From NCBI GenBank assembly GCA_026708035.1, contig JAPOVQ010000006.1:1-64000 (forward strand): 64,000 nt of DNA. Direction: 5' to 3'. A model generated the notes under the pieces. That model ran no database searches. It was given only the letters and a program-made list of their open reading frames with translations, and was not told the DNA's origin. This DNA is from Chloroflexota bacterium. GTDB lineage: Bacteria; Chloroflexota; UBA11872. The position numbers and the translations under genes are program-made. This document shows positions 17,564 through 26,318 of this stretch, piece after piece. The stretch's first letter is position 1, and each line of letters starts with the position of its first letter.

Positions 17564-18709
17564 ATGGCTCACATCGCCCTCAACGCGCTGCCGGTATTCA
17601 CCGAAGCCACATTCCGCAACGCCGGCGTGAGCCGCTTCAGCGCGCGCCTTATCGATGCCGTGCTCGAGGCCGACGCCACGCACCGATACTCGGTCTTCCT
17701 CAACGACAGCGTGGGCGAGCCGCCGTTTCGCACCGGGCCCGACGTCCGTCTGCGGCGCACACGGCTCCCAACGTCGCGCACCTGGGTGCGAATTCTCTGG
17801 GAGCACCTGGTGGCGCCGGGGCACCTCGCCCTGGCCGGCGCCGACATCGTGCACTCATTTCTGAATGTGACGCCGCTGGCCGCGCCGGGACGGCATGTGG
17901 TGGTGGTTCACGACCTGTCATTCCTGCGGGCGCCCGAGACACACCCGGCCCACCGGCGGTGGTATCTGCATGCCGCTACCCGGTTGTCCGCCCGGCGAGC
18001 GAGCGCCGTGCTGGCGGACTCCAAGTCGACGCGCCGCGATCTCATCGAGCTGTTCGGCGTGCCGCCGGACAAGATTTCGGTGGTCTACGCCGGTGTGGAA
18101 CCGCAGTTCCATCCGCGCCCCGAGGCCGAGGTCGAGGCATTCTGCGCGGCGCACGGCGTGCGGCGGCCATTCGTCCTCAGCGTGGGGACCATCGAGCCCC
18201 GCAAGAACGTCGACGTGCTGATACGCGCGTTCGCCCGTTTGCGACGCGAGGGCCGTTACGCGGGCTCGCTGGTCATCGTTGGAGGACGTGGATGGATGGG
18301 CGTGAATGTGCCCGACCTCATCCAAACGGCACAGGTGGTCGATCACGCGCGATGGCTCGGTTACGTCGATCAATGGGAGCTTCCCTTTTGGTACAGTGCA
18401 GCCGACTTGCTGGTGTACCCCTCCAGTTATGAGGGGTTCGGCATGCCACCGCTTGAAGCCATGGCCAGCGGCACGCCTGTGATTACATCCAACCGGTCGT
18501 CGTTGCCCGAAGTCGTGGGAGACGCCGGGATCACTGTCGAGCCACGGGATGAAGCCGCCCTGATCGACGCCATGGCCCGAGTCCTGGAGTCACCCGAACG
18601 CCGCGAGGCCATGCGCTCGCGGGGCCTCGCCCAAGCCCAGCGATTCAGTTGGGAATCGGCAGCAGAGACATGTCTCAACGCGTATCAGAGCGTCCTGAAA
18701 TCGCGCTAA
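17564..18709 (+). CDS. Glycosyltransferase family 4 (GT-B)
   Basis: 381 residues. The C-terminal donor-binding half has G-T-I-E-P-R-K-N-V-D-V-L-I-R-A-F and the E-x7-E motif in Y-E-G-F-G-M-P-P-L-E-A-M-A-S-G-T-P-V, the family signature for nucleotide-sugar binding by retaining GT4 enzymes. The N-terminal half is the acceptor domain, with H-D-L-S-F-L. It should add a sugar, often mannose or a related hexose, to a lipid-linked glycan on the cytoplasmic side. It starts the polysaccharide operon; the priming transferase begins inside its 3' end. Confidence 0.93.
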   Translation: MAHIALNALPVFTEATFRNAGVSRFSARLIDAVLEADATHRYSVFLNDSVGEPPFRTGPDVRLRRTRLPTSRTWVRILWEHLVAPGHLALAGADIVHSFLNVTPLAAPGRHVVVVHDLSFLRAPETHPAHRRWYLHAATRLSARRASAVLADSKSTRRDLIELFGVPPDKISVVYAGVEPQFHPRPEAEVEAFCAAHGVRRPFVLSVGTIEPRKNVDVLIRAFARLRREGRYAGSLVIVGGRGWMGVNVPDLIQTAQVVDHARWLGYVDQWELPFWYSAADLLVYPSSYEGFGMPPLEAMASGTPVITSNRSSLPEVVGDAGITVEPRDEAALIDAMARVLESPERREAMRSRGLAQAQRFSWESAAETCLNAYQSVLKSR

Positions 18710-20178
18710 CCACACCGGCGCCCCCACCCCAGTCTGTGGGCCGCGCCCGCAGGACGCCGTGGCGCGTGCTCACCTCACCGTGGCTGACCGCCCTGGGCGA
18801 TGTGGCCGTGCTGTTCGGCGCCTTCGTGTTCGCTTACGCCCTGCGCTACGTCTGGCGCCTGGGTCCGGAGCTCAACGAGTTTCAGTTCACGCCCATCGAC
18901 GCCTATTGGGTCGTCGCCGGGCTCTTCATCCCCGTCACGGTGCTGAGCTTCTATGTGCTGGGGCGCTATTCGCGGCGGCGCAGCGTGTCCGTCCTGGACG
19001 AGCTGCCGCGGATTGCGGCGGGCGTGGTGATCGGCACCGCGGCGGTAGTCTTCGTGTTCTTCGTCTCTCGGCCGCTGTTTTTCTCGCGTCTGATGTTCAT
19101 GTATCTCGGGGCGGCCGGCGCCGTGTGCACGCTGGTGTGGCTGGGATTGCGGCTGAGCCTGGTGCAGGTGGTGCGCCGGGCCGGCTTCGACAACCAGCGC
19201 ATCCTGGTCGTGGGCAGCGGGGTGGTGGCCAAGTACCTGATGCAGCAATTGACCGCGTCGCCGGCCTCGGGCAACCGGGTGATCGGCTACCTGGAAGAGA
19301 GCGACGACCAGGCCAATGGCACGGGATTCGGCCGCTTTCAGCGGCTGGGCGACCTCAACGACCTGGAAGTGCTGATTCGAACCGAGACGATCGACGTGGT
19401 GTATATCGCGCTGTCCGGAACGACCCAGCACAACTTGCAGCCGCTCATCGAGCGCTGCCGGGTCCACGGCGTGCGGTTCCGGGCGGTGCCCGATCTGCTG
19501 GAAGCGCAGTTTGGCCGCATGGAGATCCACCCGTTGGCGGGAATCCCCCTGGTCACCCTGAGCGACAATGCCATCGTCGGCTTCAAATTCGTGCAAAAGC
19601 GCGCGCTGGACGTCGTGGTGAGCCTGCTCGGGCTTATTCTCAGCGCGCCGCTGTGTCTCGTGATCGCGATTGCCATTCGGGTGGATTCGCGCGGCCCCGT
19701 CCTGTTTCGCCAGACGCGCATCGGCAAAGACGGCGCCGAGTTCACCCTGTTCAAGTTCCGGTCGATGGTGGTGGACGCGGAGGCCCTGAAGCGTCAGATG
19801 ATCGCCGGCGGCCCGCACCCCGCGCTCTTCAAGATACGCGACGACTCGCGGCGCACCCGGGTCGGACGCGTTCTGCGCCGCATGAGCTTCGACGAGCTGC
19901 CGCAGCTCTTCAACGTCCTCACCGGCAGCATGAGCCTGATCGGACCGCGGGCGCAGGTATCCGACGAGGTGGCCCAGTACGACGAGTGGGCGCGGCACCG
20001 CCTGCGTGTGCATCCCGGCCTCACCGGACTTTGGCAGGTCAGCGGACGCAGCGACCTCCCCTTCGAGGAAATGGTGATGCTCGACACGTACTACGTCGCC
20101 AACTGGTCGCTTGGCCTCGACCTGAAGATCCTGGTGAAGACAATTCCGGCCGTGCTGTCCGGACGCGGCGCATTCTGA
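18670..20178 (+). CDS. Undecaprenyl-phosphate phosphosugar transferase (priming enzyme)
   Basis: 502 residues from ATG 18670, overlapping the previous gene by 40 bases; a TTG at 18649 is the longer alternative. Four or five N-terminal membrane helices are followed by a CoA/NAD-binding-like region ([11 protein letters not shown]) and the C-terminal bacterial sugar-transferase domain: K-R-A-L-D-V-V-V-S membrane dip, [24 protein letters not shown] and [12 protein letters not shown]. This is the WbaP/CpsE-type polyisoprenyl-phosphate hexose-1-phosphate transferase, which starts a repeat unit on undecaprenyl phosphate. The sugar (glucose or galactose) cannot be told. Confidence 0.93.
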   Translation: MSQRVSERPEIALTTPAPPPQSVGRARRTPWRVLTSPWLTALGDVAVLFGAFVFAYALRYVWRLGPELNEFQFTPIDAYWVVAGLFIPVTVLSFYVLGRYSRRRSVSVLDELPRIAAGVVIGTAAVVFVFFVSRPLFFSRLMFMYLGAAGAVCTLVWLGLRLSLVQVVRRAGFDNQRILVVGSGVVAKYLMQQLTASPASGNRVIGYLEESDDQANGTGFGRFQRLGDLNDLEVLIRTETIDVVYIALSGTTQHNLQPLIERCRVHGVRFRAVPDLLEAQFGRMEIHPLAGIPLVTLSDNAIVGFKFVQKRALDVVVSLLGLILSAPLCLVIAIAIRVDSRGPVLFRQTRIGKDGAEFTLFKFRSMVVDAEALKRQMIAGGPHPALFKIRDDSRRTRVGRVLRRMSFDELPQLFNVLTGSMSLIGPRAQVSDEVAQYDEWARHRLRVHPGLTGLWQVSGRSDLPFEEMVMLDTYYVANWSLGLDLKILVKTIPAVLSGRGAF

Positions 20179-20206
20179 GATCGCGCCGAGCCGCCGGAGT
20201 GCCGGA

Positions 20207-21316
20207 ATGAGCGTCGCCCTCGTCCACGACTGGCTCAATCAGCAGGGCGGCGCCGAAGTGGTGCTGGAACAACTGCACGCGATGTATCCGGACGCCCCCG
20301 TCTACACGTCGTTCTATGCCCCGGACCTCGTGGACCCCGCCTTTCGCCGACTGGACGTTCGCACCAGCTGGCTGCAACGCCTGCCCGGCTGGCGCACGCG
20401 GCATCAAGCCTTTCTCGCGCTGTATCCGCTCGCGTTCCAGTCGATGCGGGTCCGAGACGCCGAAGTGGTGGTAAGCAACGTCAGCGCGTTTTGCAAGGGC
20501 GTCCAAACCCCGCCGGGAGCGGTCCACGTGTGCTACTGCCTCACGCCAACGCGATTCGTGTGGATGCCGGAGGCGTATCTGCTGCGCGAGGGCTATCCCG
20601 CCTGGCTGCCCCGCGCGCTGGCGCCGCTGCTCTGGTGGATGCGGCGGTGGGACCGCGCGGCGGCGCAGAACGTGACGCAGTTCGTCGCCATCTCGCAGGC
20701 CGTGGCCGAGCGCATCCGGCGCTTCTACGGACGCGAGGCCCTGGTGGTGCACCCGCCCGTGCATACGACGCGGTTTGCGCCCACGACGGAGGTGGACGAC
20801 TACTTTCTCGTCGTGTCGCGGTTGATTCCCTATAAACGCATCGACCTGGCCGTGCGCGCGTGCACGGAGGCGTCGCTGCCGCTTCTGGTCGTGGGCGACG
20901 GCCGCGACCTACACTCCCTGCGTCGGATGGCCGGGCCGACCGTCACGTTTGCCGGCCGCGTGTCCGACGACGAGGTGCGACGGCACATGGCGCGCTGCCG
21001 CGCGTTCGTGTTCCCCGGTGAGGAGGATTTCGGCATCGCTCCGGTAGAGGCCCAGGCCGCCGGCCGCCCGGTGGTGGCATACGCCGCCGGCGGCGCGCTG
21101 GAGACCGTGCGCGACGGCGAGACCGGCGTGCTGTTTCCCGAACCGACCGTGCCCAGCCTGCGGCAGGCCCTGGAGCGCGTCACCGACATGACAATCGATT
21201 CCGCCCACCTCGTGCGGCATGCCGCGCAATTCGACGCCTCCGTGTTTCAGGCGAAGCTGCGACGGGCAATCGACTTCACCATCGAGCGGGCGCGCGCGCC
21301 CGAGGCGGCGGGCTAG
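20207..21316 (+). CDS. Glycosyltransferase family 4
   Basis: 369 residues. The N-terminus V-A-L-V-H-D-W-L-N-Q-Q-G-G-A-E-V-V-L is typical of GT4 enzymes acting on polysaccharide repeat units. The donor domain carries S-R-L-I-P-Y-K-R-I-D-L-A-V, and the E-x7-E motif is in E-D-F-G-I-A-P-V-E-A-Q-A-A-G-R-P-V. It likely adds a later sugar to the glycan begun by the upstream priming enzyme. It follows that gene by 28 bases and is followed immediately by a Wzz-like gene (stop 21316, GTG 21317). Confidence 0.92.
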   Translation: MSVALVHDWLNQQGGAEVVLEQLHAMYPDAPVYTSFYAPDLVDPAFRRLDVRTSWLQRLPGWRTRHQAFLALYPLAFQSMRVRDAEVVVSNVSAFCKGVQTPPGAVHVCYCLTPTRFVWMPEAYLLREGYPAWLPRALAPLLWWMRRWDRAAAQNVTQFVAISQAVAERIRRFYGREALVVHPPVHTTRFAPTTEVDDYFLVVSRLIPYKRIDLAVRACTEASLPLLVVGDGRDLHSLRRMAGPTVTFAGRVSDDEVRRHMARCRAFVFPGEEDFGIAPVEAQAAGRPVVAYAAGGALETVRDGETGVLFPEPTVPSLRQALERVTDMTIDSAHLVRHAAQFDASVFQAKLRRAIDFTIERARAPEAAG

Positions 21317-21988
21317 GTGTCGTCGGCACGCTTCGCGCAAGTGGTGCGGCGATGGTGGGTATTCATCGCCGCCGTCACCGGCGCCACGATCGTCGCCGCC
21401 GTCCTGTGGCAACTCATCGGGCCGGTGGGGCTGCGCGCCGAGGCTGAGTTGGTCCTGACGCTGAACCTGCCGGAGGAAAGCCAGCGGCTGCAGTACGGCG
21501 CCGAAAGCAGCCGGGCGCAGGCGGCGGGAATCGTGATCGAGGACCTGGCGCGCCTCACGCGCGGCCGTGAGTTGCTGCGGCTGGCGCACGCGGAGGTGCT
21601 CGACGCCGGCCACACCATGGACTTTCGCACCATGTTCGAGACCATCGACGTCTACCCGCTCTCGCGCGGGCTGCGCATCGAGCTGGATTGGGGCGACGGA
21701 CCGGCGGCGCAAGCGCTGATCGACAGCATCGTGATGCTGCTGATCGACAACCAGAATTCCTACTACCCCACCCTCGGTGAGATCGGCACGCTGCGGCTGA
21801 TCGACAAGACCGACGAGCCCGAGCGTCCGCCGCGGGCGCTGGCGGCGCTGGACGTGGTGCTCAAGTCCGCGGTGGCGCTGATCCTGGCCGTTGCCGTGGC
21901 GCTCTTGGCGGATTGGCGGCTCAACCGGCTGCATGAGTCCGATGTGACCGACCTGATCGACGCGCCGGTGATCGGCCGCCTGCCGTGA
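21317..21988 (+). CDS. Wzz-like chain-length/export co-regulator, first copy
   Basis: 223 residues from a GTG directly after the glycosyltransferase stop. It has one membrane helix near residues 12-35, a periplasmic-type middle region and a second helix near residues 175-195, ending in a short cytoplasmic tail with I-G-R-L-P. That two-helix hairpin with an extracytoplasmic domain is the polysaccharide co-polymerase (Wzz/CapA) architecture. The proline-rich motif before the second helix is present as E-P-E-R-P-P-R. These proteins set chain length and, in Gram-positives, activate a BY-kinase. The match is architectural and contextual rather than by strong motif. The next gene overlaps by four bases. 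Confidence 0.7.
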   Translation: MSSARFAQVVRRWWVFIAAVTGATIVAAVLWQLIGPVGLRAEAELVLTLNLPEESQRLQYGAESSRAQAAGIVIEDLARLTRGRELLRLAHAEVLDAGHTMDFRTMFETIDVYPLSRGLRIELDWGDGPAAQALIDSIVMLLIDNQNSYYPTLGEIGTLRLIDKTDEPERPPRALAALDVVLKSAVALILAVAVALLADWRLNRLHESDVTDLIDAPVIGRLP

Positions 21989-22587
21989 CCGGGCCGTTCA
22001 TGCGCTGGCAATCACTCGTCATCGCGGGCGCGGCGGCGGCGGTGATCGCCGTGATCGTGAGCGCCATCGTGGTGGCTGTGGCCGAGCCCGTCTACCGCGC
22101 GTCGACCGACGTCTCGATCCGACCGCGGATCGCCGACCTGGGCGCCTCGGAAGCCGCGTCGCGCCTGATCCGCAACTACGCCGTCTGGGTCGACTCGGAG
22201 GACTACGCCGCGCGGCTAGGCCCGGAGGTCCGCGGCGGCCTGTCCGATGCCGAGATCGTCAAGCGCGTGCGGACGAACGGCGACTCCGACCGGCTGGTGG
22301 TGACGATCCAAGCCGAGGACGAGGACGCCGACCGCGCGGCGGCGGTGGTGAACGGGCTGGCGGATGCGCTGGTCGCCGAGGTGGCCACGCCGGCCCGCCT
22401 GAACGACCCGGAGAAGGGACTCGAGATTGCGGTCATCGATGCCGCGAAAGCGCCCGGCGCACCGACGTGGCCGCGGGGCGAGGTGGTGATCCCAGTCGCG
22501 GCCATCGTGGGCGCCGTGGTCGGCGCCGCCGTGGCCTGGCTGATCACACCGACGATGCCGCCCGCGCGAAACGAGGGCGACGCCTGA
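21985..22587 (+). CDS. Wzz-like polysaccharide co-polymerase, second copy
   Basis: 200 residues from GTG 21985, overlapping the previous TGA. It has an N-terminal membrane helix (residues about 10-32), an extracytoplasmic domain with Y-R-A-S-T-D-V-S-I-R-P and a helical R-L-V-V-T-I-Q-A-E-D-E-D-A-D-R-A-A-A-V-V-N stretch, a P-G-A-P-T-W-P-R motif, and a C-terminal helix. The V-Y-R-A-S start and the P-x-x-P-x-x-P-like motif before the last helix are the recognisable Wzz features. It ends exactly where the kinase-like gene begins (shared A at 22587). Confidence 0.75.
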   Translation: MTGPFMRWQSLVIAGAAAAVIAVIVSAIVVAVAEPVYRASTDVSIRPRIADLGASEAASRLIRNYAVWVDSEDYAARLGPEVRGGLSDAEIVKRVRTNGDSDRLVVTIQAEDEDADRAAAVVNGLADALVAEVATPARLNDPEKGLEIAVIDAAKAPGAPTWPRGEVVIPVAAIVGAVVGAAVAWLITPTMPPARNEGDA

Positions 22588-23117
22588 TGGGCCAAAGCGG
22601 CGCCGGTAACGCGGAGATGCCCGGCATCGACGAGCTGCGCACCAACGTGCTCGTGGCCCTGGCCGACGCGCCGCATTCGCTGGTGGCCGTGACCAGCCCC
22701 CGCACCGATACGCGGCGGTTGGACGTGGCGGCGGCGCTGGCGGAATCGGTGGAGCAAACCGGACGTCGGGTGGCGCTGGTCGACGCGGACGTGTCCGAGC
22801 CGCGCGACGAATCGGCGGCGCCCTCGAGCACCGCAACCACAACCGCGCCGGCCGTCTCCGAGTCGAATCCGGCGCTGCTCGTGGCCGAGGCCTTTCGGGA
22901 CCTGCTGGCCGACACCGCCGACGCCAATGACCTGGTGGTGGTGGCGTGTCCGCCGGTGCTCGACGTGGCCGAGACGCGCGCCGTAACCGCGGCGTGCACC
23001 GCCACCGTGCTCCTGGCCTCACAGCGGACCTCGCGCCGCGATTCCACGGTGCAGGCCGCCAGGGTGCTCCGCGAGGCCGGCGCGCGGCTGCTCGGCGTGG
23101 CGCTGCGCCGCTCCTAG
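22587..23117 (+). CDS. Degenerate BY-kinase/CpsD-like P-loop protein lacking Walker A
   Basis: 176 residues from ATG 22587, which overlaps the upstream TGA. The layout follows CpsD/Wzc kinase domains: an N-terminal E-L-R-T-N helix, a V-A-V-T-S-P strand, the Walker A' segment R-V-A-L-V-D-A-D-V, and a later L-V-V-V-A-C-P-P-V-L-D strand. But where the P-loop should read G-E-G-K-S/T, the sequence is R-T-D-T-R-R-L, with no glycine-rich loop and no lysine. There is also no C-terminal tyrosine cluster. It is therefore unlikely to phosphorylate tyrosine by the usual mechanism and may be a structural partner of the two Wzz-like proteins. Its TAG shares a CTAG with the convergent reductase stop. Confidence 0.75.
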   Translation: MGQSGAGNAEMPGIDELRTNVLVALADAPHSLVAVTSPRTDTRRLDVAAALAESVEQTGRRVALVDADVSEPRDESAAPSSTATTTAPAVSESNPALLVAEAFRDLLADTADANDLVVVACPPVLDVAETRAVTAACTATVLLASQRTSRRDSTVQAARVLREAGARLLGVALRRS

Positions 23118-24130
23118 GCGTTCCGGCGCAGCGGACCGAGATCGGCCGGCGGCAGCTCATCCGCCAGCATGCGCGCGTAGGCCGCGCGGGTGGCGGCGTC
23201 GGCTTCCTGCATGACGGCGGCGGGAATGTCGGCCTCGGCCGCGGCCACCGCCACGGCGACCTCGTCTGGATTGCGGAATCCCACGAGAGCCGTTGAGACG
23301 GTCTGATTCTCAATGACCCAGCGCAGCGCGAGCTGCGGCAGGTCCAGTCCGGCCTGCTGCGCCAGCGCTCGCACCTGGTCGACGACCTCCAGGTTCCGCG
23401 GCAGGTGATCGGCGCGAAACAGCGGCAGGCCGAAGGCATACCCGGTGCCCCGCCAATCCTCCTCGTCGAGCTTGGTGTCCGCCGTCAACTGCCCGGCCAG
23501 GACGCCGTGCGCGAGCGAGCCGTAGGCCATCACGCCCACGCCGTGCTCCTCGCAGGCGGGAAATCTGCGCTCGGCGTGGCGCCGGTCGAGCATGTGATAA
23601 CCGACCTGGTTGGCGACCATGGGCAGGACGGCTGCGGCTTCGACCATCTGCTCGGGCGTGTAGTTGGAGACGCCGACGAACCGGACCTTGCCCTCGTCGA
23701 CCAGCTCCTGGGCGGCGCCCATGGTGTCGGCGATGGGCGTGTCGGGGTCCGGCCAGTGGTGCAGAAACACGTCGACATGGTCCATGCCGAGATTCCGCAG
23801 GCTGCGCTCGCAGCTGCGGCGAAGCGTCGCGGGCCGGGCGTCCAGCCGGTTGGCCTGCACGGATTCGTCGTGCTCGATGCCGAACTTGGTGACCACGATC
23901 GCTTCATCGCGTCGCCCCTGAAGGGCCGCGCCCAAAAGCACCTCGGAGTGCCCGAAGCCGTAGCCGGCGGCGGTGTCGAACAGATTGATGCCCTGATCGA
24001 GCGCGGCGTGGATCGTGGCCGTGGCCTCGTCGTCCATGGCCGCGCCGTAGAAGCGTCCACCCATGGGCCAGCCGCCGAATCCAACCACGCTCACGCGGAG
24101 CTCCGGCGTCCCCAGCTCGCGGTATTGCAC
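23114..24130 (-). CDS. Aldo/keto reductase, tandem copy 1
   Basis: 338 residues. The N-terminus Y-R-E-L-G-T-P-E-L-R-V-S-V-V-G-F-G and the G-I-N-L-F-D-T-A-A-x-Y-G-x-G-H-S-E block are aldo/keto reductase hallmarks, with D and Y of the catalytic tetrad in the second; V-T-K-F-G supplies the lysine and V-F-L-H-H-W-P-D the histidine. C-terminal W-V-I-E-N-Q-T-V-S-T-A-L-V-G contacts NADPH. Such TIM-barrel enzymes reduce carbonyls or oxidise sugars; the substrate is unknown. It lies 8 bases downstream of a near-identical paralogue on the same strand, the second gene of a two-gene operon. Confidence 0.92.
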   Translation of the reverse strand: MQYRELGTPELRVSVVGFGGWPMGGRFYGAAMDDEATATIHAALDQGINLFDTAAGYGFGHSEVLLGAALQGRRDEAIVVTKFGIEHDESVQANRLDARPATLRRSCERSLRNLGMDHVDVFLHHWPDPDTPIADTMGAAQELVDEGKVRFVGVSNYTPEQMVEAAAVLPMVANQVGYHMLDRRHAERRFPACEEHGVGVMAYGSLAHGVLAGQLTADTKLDEEDWRGTGYAFGLPLFRADHLPRNLEVVDQVRALAQQAGLDLPQLALRWVIENQTVSTALVGFRNPDEVAVAVAAAEADIPAAVMQEADAATRAAYARMLADELPPADLGPLRRNA

Positions 24131-24138
24131 GCCCGCTC

Positions 24139-25155
24139 CTAGGCCTCCCGTCGCAGCGGACCGACCTCGGCCGGCGGCTGCTCGTCGGCCCGCATGCGCT
24201 CGTAAGCCGCGCGGGTAACGTCCTCAGCCTCGTGCATGACGGCAGCAGGGACGTCCGCATCGGCCGCGGACACCGCCGCGGCGACTTCGTCCGGATTGCG
24301 GAATCCCACCAGCGCGGTCGAGACGGTCGGGTTTTCGATGACCCAGCGCAGCGCCAGCTGCGGCAGGTCCAGATCCGCCTGTTTCGCCAGCGCTCGCACC
24401 TGGTCCACGACCTCGAGATTCCGCGGTAGGTGATCGGCGTGAAAGATCGGCAGGCCGAAGGCATAGCCCGTGGCACGCCAGTCGTCGTCGTTGAGCTGGG
24501 TGTCGAGCGTGAACTGCCCGGCCAGGACGCCGTGCGCCAGCGAGCCGTAGGCCATCACCCCCACTCCGTGCTCCTCGCACGACGGGAAGATCCGCTCGGC
24601 GTGGCGCCGGTCGAGCATGTGATAACCGACCTGGTTGGCGACGATCGGCAGAACCGCCGACGCCTCGGCCATCTGTGCCGGCGTGTAGTTGGAGACGCCG
24701 ATGAACCGCACCTTGCCCTCGTCGACCAGCTCCTTGGCGGCGCCCATGGTGTCGGCGATGGGCGTGTCGGGGTCCGGCCAGTGGTGCAGGAACACGTCGA
24801 TGTGGTCTATGCCCAGGTGCCGCAGGCTGCTTTCGCAGCCCCGGCGCACCGCCGAAGGGCGCCCGTCGCGCCGGTAGGCGTGGACGGATTCGTCCCGGTC
24901 GATGCCGAACTTGGTGACCACGATCACCTCGTCGCGCCGCCCGCGCAGCGCCGCGCCCATCAGCGCCTCGGAGTGCCCCATGCCGTAGCCGGCGGCTGTG
25001 TCGAACAGGTTGATGCCCTGGTCGATCGCGGCATGAATGGTGGCCGTGGCCTCGGCGTCCATGTCCGCGCCGTAGAAGCGCCCGCCCATGGGCCAGCCGC
25101 CAAACCCGACCACGCTCACGCGAAGCTCCGGCGTTCCCATCTCGCGGTACCGCAC
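24139..25155 (-). CDS. Aldo/keto reductase, tandem copy 2
   Basis: 338 residues from GTG at 25153-25155, chosen because it gives the same length and N-terminus (V-R-Y-R-E-M-G-T-P-E-L-R) as the neighbouring paralogue; an ATG at 25138-25140 is possible and the frame is open further upstream. Catalytic D, Y, K and H are all present in the same motifs as in copy 1 (D-T-A-A-G-Y-G-M-G-H-S-E, V-T-K-F-G-I, F-L-H-H-W-P-D). The two copies differ at scattered positions over their whole length, so the duplication is not very recent. Divergent from rplU across about 140 bases. Confidence 0.92.
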   Translation of the reverse strand: MRYREMGTPELRVSVVGFGGWPMGGRFYGADMDAEATATIHAAIDQGINLFDTAAGYGMGHSEALMGAALRGRRDEVIVVTKFGIDRDESVHAYRRDGRPSAVRRGCESSLRHLGIDHIDVFLHHWPDPDTPIADTMGAAKELVDEGKVRFIGVSNYTPAQMAEASAVLPIVANQVGYHMLDRRHAERIFPSCEEHGVGVMAYGSLAHGVLAGQFTLDTQLNDDDWRATGYAFGLPIFHADHLPRNLEVVDQVRALAKQADLDLPQLALRWVIENPTVSTALVGFRNPDEVAAAVSAADADVPAAVMHEAEDVTRAAYERMRADEQPPAEVGPLRREA

Positions 25156-25292
25156 GCCCACACCCTTTCGCCGACCCGATTCGTGCGAAGCATGCGCCCA
25201 GCACCGGCGCGGGTCAACCGCGGCTGATACCATGTGAGCGGTGCGCCGTGCCCGAAATCCGGCGCCCGCCCCACGCATCCACGAGGAGTCCT

Positions 25293-25622
25293 ATGTCGTT
25301 CGCGGTGATCCGCTCGGGTGGCCAGCAGTTCCGCGTGCAGCCCGGCGACGTGATCGACGTGGAGCTGCGGGACGAGTCGTCCGGACCGGTGGCCTTCGAG
25401 GACGTGCTGCTGATCAATGACGACGACGGCCGGCACGTGGGCACGCCCACGCTGGACGGCGCGACCGTCCGCGGCACGGCGTTGGGCGAGGTCAAGGGGC
25501 GCAAGGTGCGGATCTTCACCTACCACGCCAAGAAGCGACACCGGCGGCGCATGGGCCACCGGCAACGCTACACGCGGGTTCGCATCGACGGCATCGACCG
25601 GTCGGCGGCGAGCGACGAGTAG
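25293..25622 (+). CDS. rplU: 50S ribosomal protein L21
   Basis: 109 residues from ATG 25293, preceded by a GAGGAG site; an upstream in-frame start at 25248 is rejected. [13 protein letters not shown] is the L21 N-terminus and [12 protein letters not shown] the 23S-binding basic motif. L21 binds 23S rRNA in the large subunit. It pairs with rpmA 20 bases downstream, the usual bacterial order. obgE, often the third gene, is not here: tRNA-Ala follows instead. Confidence 0.97.
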   Translation: MSFAVIRSGGQQFRVQPGDVIDVELRDESSGPVAFEDVLLINDDDGRHVGTPTLDGATVRGTALGEVKGRKVRIFTYHAKKRHRRRMGHRQRYTRVRIDGIDRSAASDE

Positions 25623-25642
25623 ACAGAGAGGCAGAGAGACTC

Positions 25643-25897
25643 ATGGCACATAAGAAAGGCCTCGGCAGCAGCCGCAACGGCCGCGACAGCAACCCCAAGA
25701 TGCTGGGCGTCAAGCGCTCGGACGGCGAATTCGTGCGTCCCGGCGAGATCATCGTGCGGCAGCGCGGCACCAAGCTGCTGCCCGGACCCAACATCGGCGT
25801 CGGCCGCGATCACACGCTCTTCTCGCTGATCGAAGGCCACGTCGTCTTCGAGCGCATGCGCGGGCGCACCCGCGTGCGCGTGGCGGACGCGGCCTAA
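25643..25897 (+). CDS. rpmA: 50S ribosomal protein L27
   Basis: 84 residues. It begins [16 protein letters not shown], the standard L27 start without the cleaved N-terminal extension found in Firmicutes. [10 protein letters not shown][12 protein letters not shown] and G[12 protein letters not shown] follow. The N-terminal tail reaches the peptidyl transferase centre. A ribosome site (GAGAGA) lies before the ATG. Co-transcribed with rplU. Confidence 0.98.
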   Translation: MAHKKGLGSSRNGRDSNPKMLGVKRSDGEFVRPGEIIVRQRGTKLLPGPNIGVGRDHTLFSLIEGHVVFERMRGRTRVRVADAA

Positions 25898-25909
25898 ACT
25901 ACAGCCTCA

Positions 25910-25982
25910 GGGCCGATAGCTCAGTCGGAAGAGCGCCGCACTCGCATTGCGGAGGTCGTGGGTTCGAGTCCCATTCGGTCCA
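25910..25982 (+). tRNA. tRNA-Ala (anticodon CGC)
   Basis: 73 bases with arms GGGCCGA/TCGGTCC including the G3-U70 wobble that identifies alanine tRNAs. Anticodon stem CCGCA/TGCGG encloses CTCGCAT (anticodon CGC, codon GCG). The T loop has TTCGAGT. The 3' CCA is not encoded. A damaged copy lies 856 bases downstream, so this gene appears to have acted as an integration or duplication site. Confidence 0.97.
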
Positions 25983-26036
25983 CCCTCGATGGCGTGCATT
26001 CCAAGTGGTCATGGACCGCTGGAGTCCCACAGCCGT

Positions 26037-26068
26037 TATACGTATACTTGACTTAGAGCACCGTATAC
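26037..26068 (+). promoter_or_regulatory. Paired GTATAC operator candidate for the DUF6364/PIN module
   Basis: Two GTATAC palindromes at 26042-26047 and 26063-26068 lie exactly 21 bases apart, two helical turns, on the same face of DNA. The first is inside the longer palindrome TATACGTATA (26037-26046). A TTGACT at 26048-26053 lies between them and could be a -35 element. The antitoxin starts at 26091, so this fits autoregulation by an antitoxin dimer of dimers. Confidence 0.45.
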
Positions 26069-26090
26069 GTGCATTAGGCGCCGATTCCCG

Positions 26091-26318
26091 ATGAAGCAAA
26101 AGCTCACCATCACGGTAGACGCCGAGCTGCTCCCAGCGGCCAAACGGTATGCCCGCTCCCGCGGCGTGTCCCTCTCGTCGCTGGTCGAGCAATCGCTCCG
26201 GGAAATGGCCGGCGGGAACATGCAGTCGTTCTCCACGCGTTGGCGAGGCAAGTTTCGGGCAGCGGAGCGTCAAGATGACCCGCGCTACGACGCATTGGCC
26301 AAGAAGTTCCTCCAATGA
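26091..26318 (+). CDS. Antitoxin, DUF6364-like ribbon-helix-helix protein
   Basis: 75 residues. The first part, K-L-T-I-T-V-D-A-E-L-L-P-A-A-K-R-Y-A followed by G-V-S-L-S-S-L-V-E, is a ribbon-helix-helix DNA-binding fold of the type that accompanies PIN toxins (DUF6364). The C-terminal part, R-W-R-G-K-F with acidic flanks, would bind and block the toxin. The stop overlaps the toxin ATG (ATGA at 26315-26318), ensuring coupled synthesis. The module sits between the intact tRNA-Ala and its damaged copy, a sign of acquisition. Confidence 0.82.
   Translation: MKQKLTITVDAELLPAAKRYARSRGVSLSSLVEQSLREMAGGNMQSFSTRWRGKFRAAERQDDPRYDALAKKFLQ

Noticed and set aside
18775-20238. 487-residue minus-strand frame opposite the priming transferase
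   Set aside because: Antisense shadow in GC-rich DNA; the plus-strand product has all family motifs.
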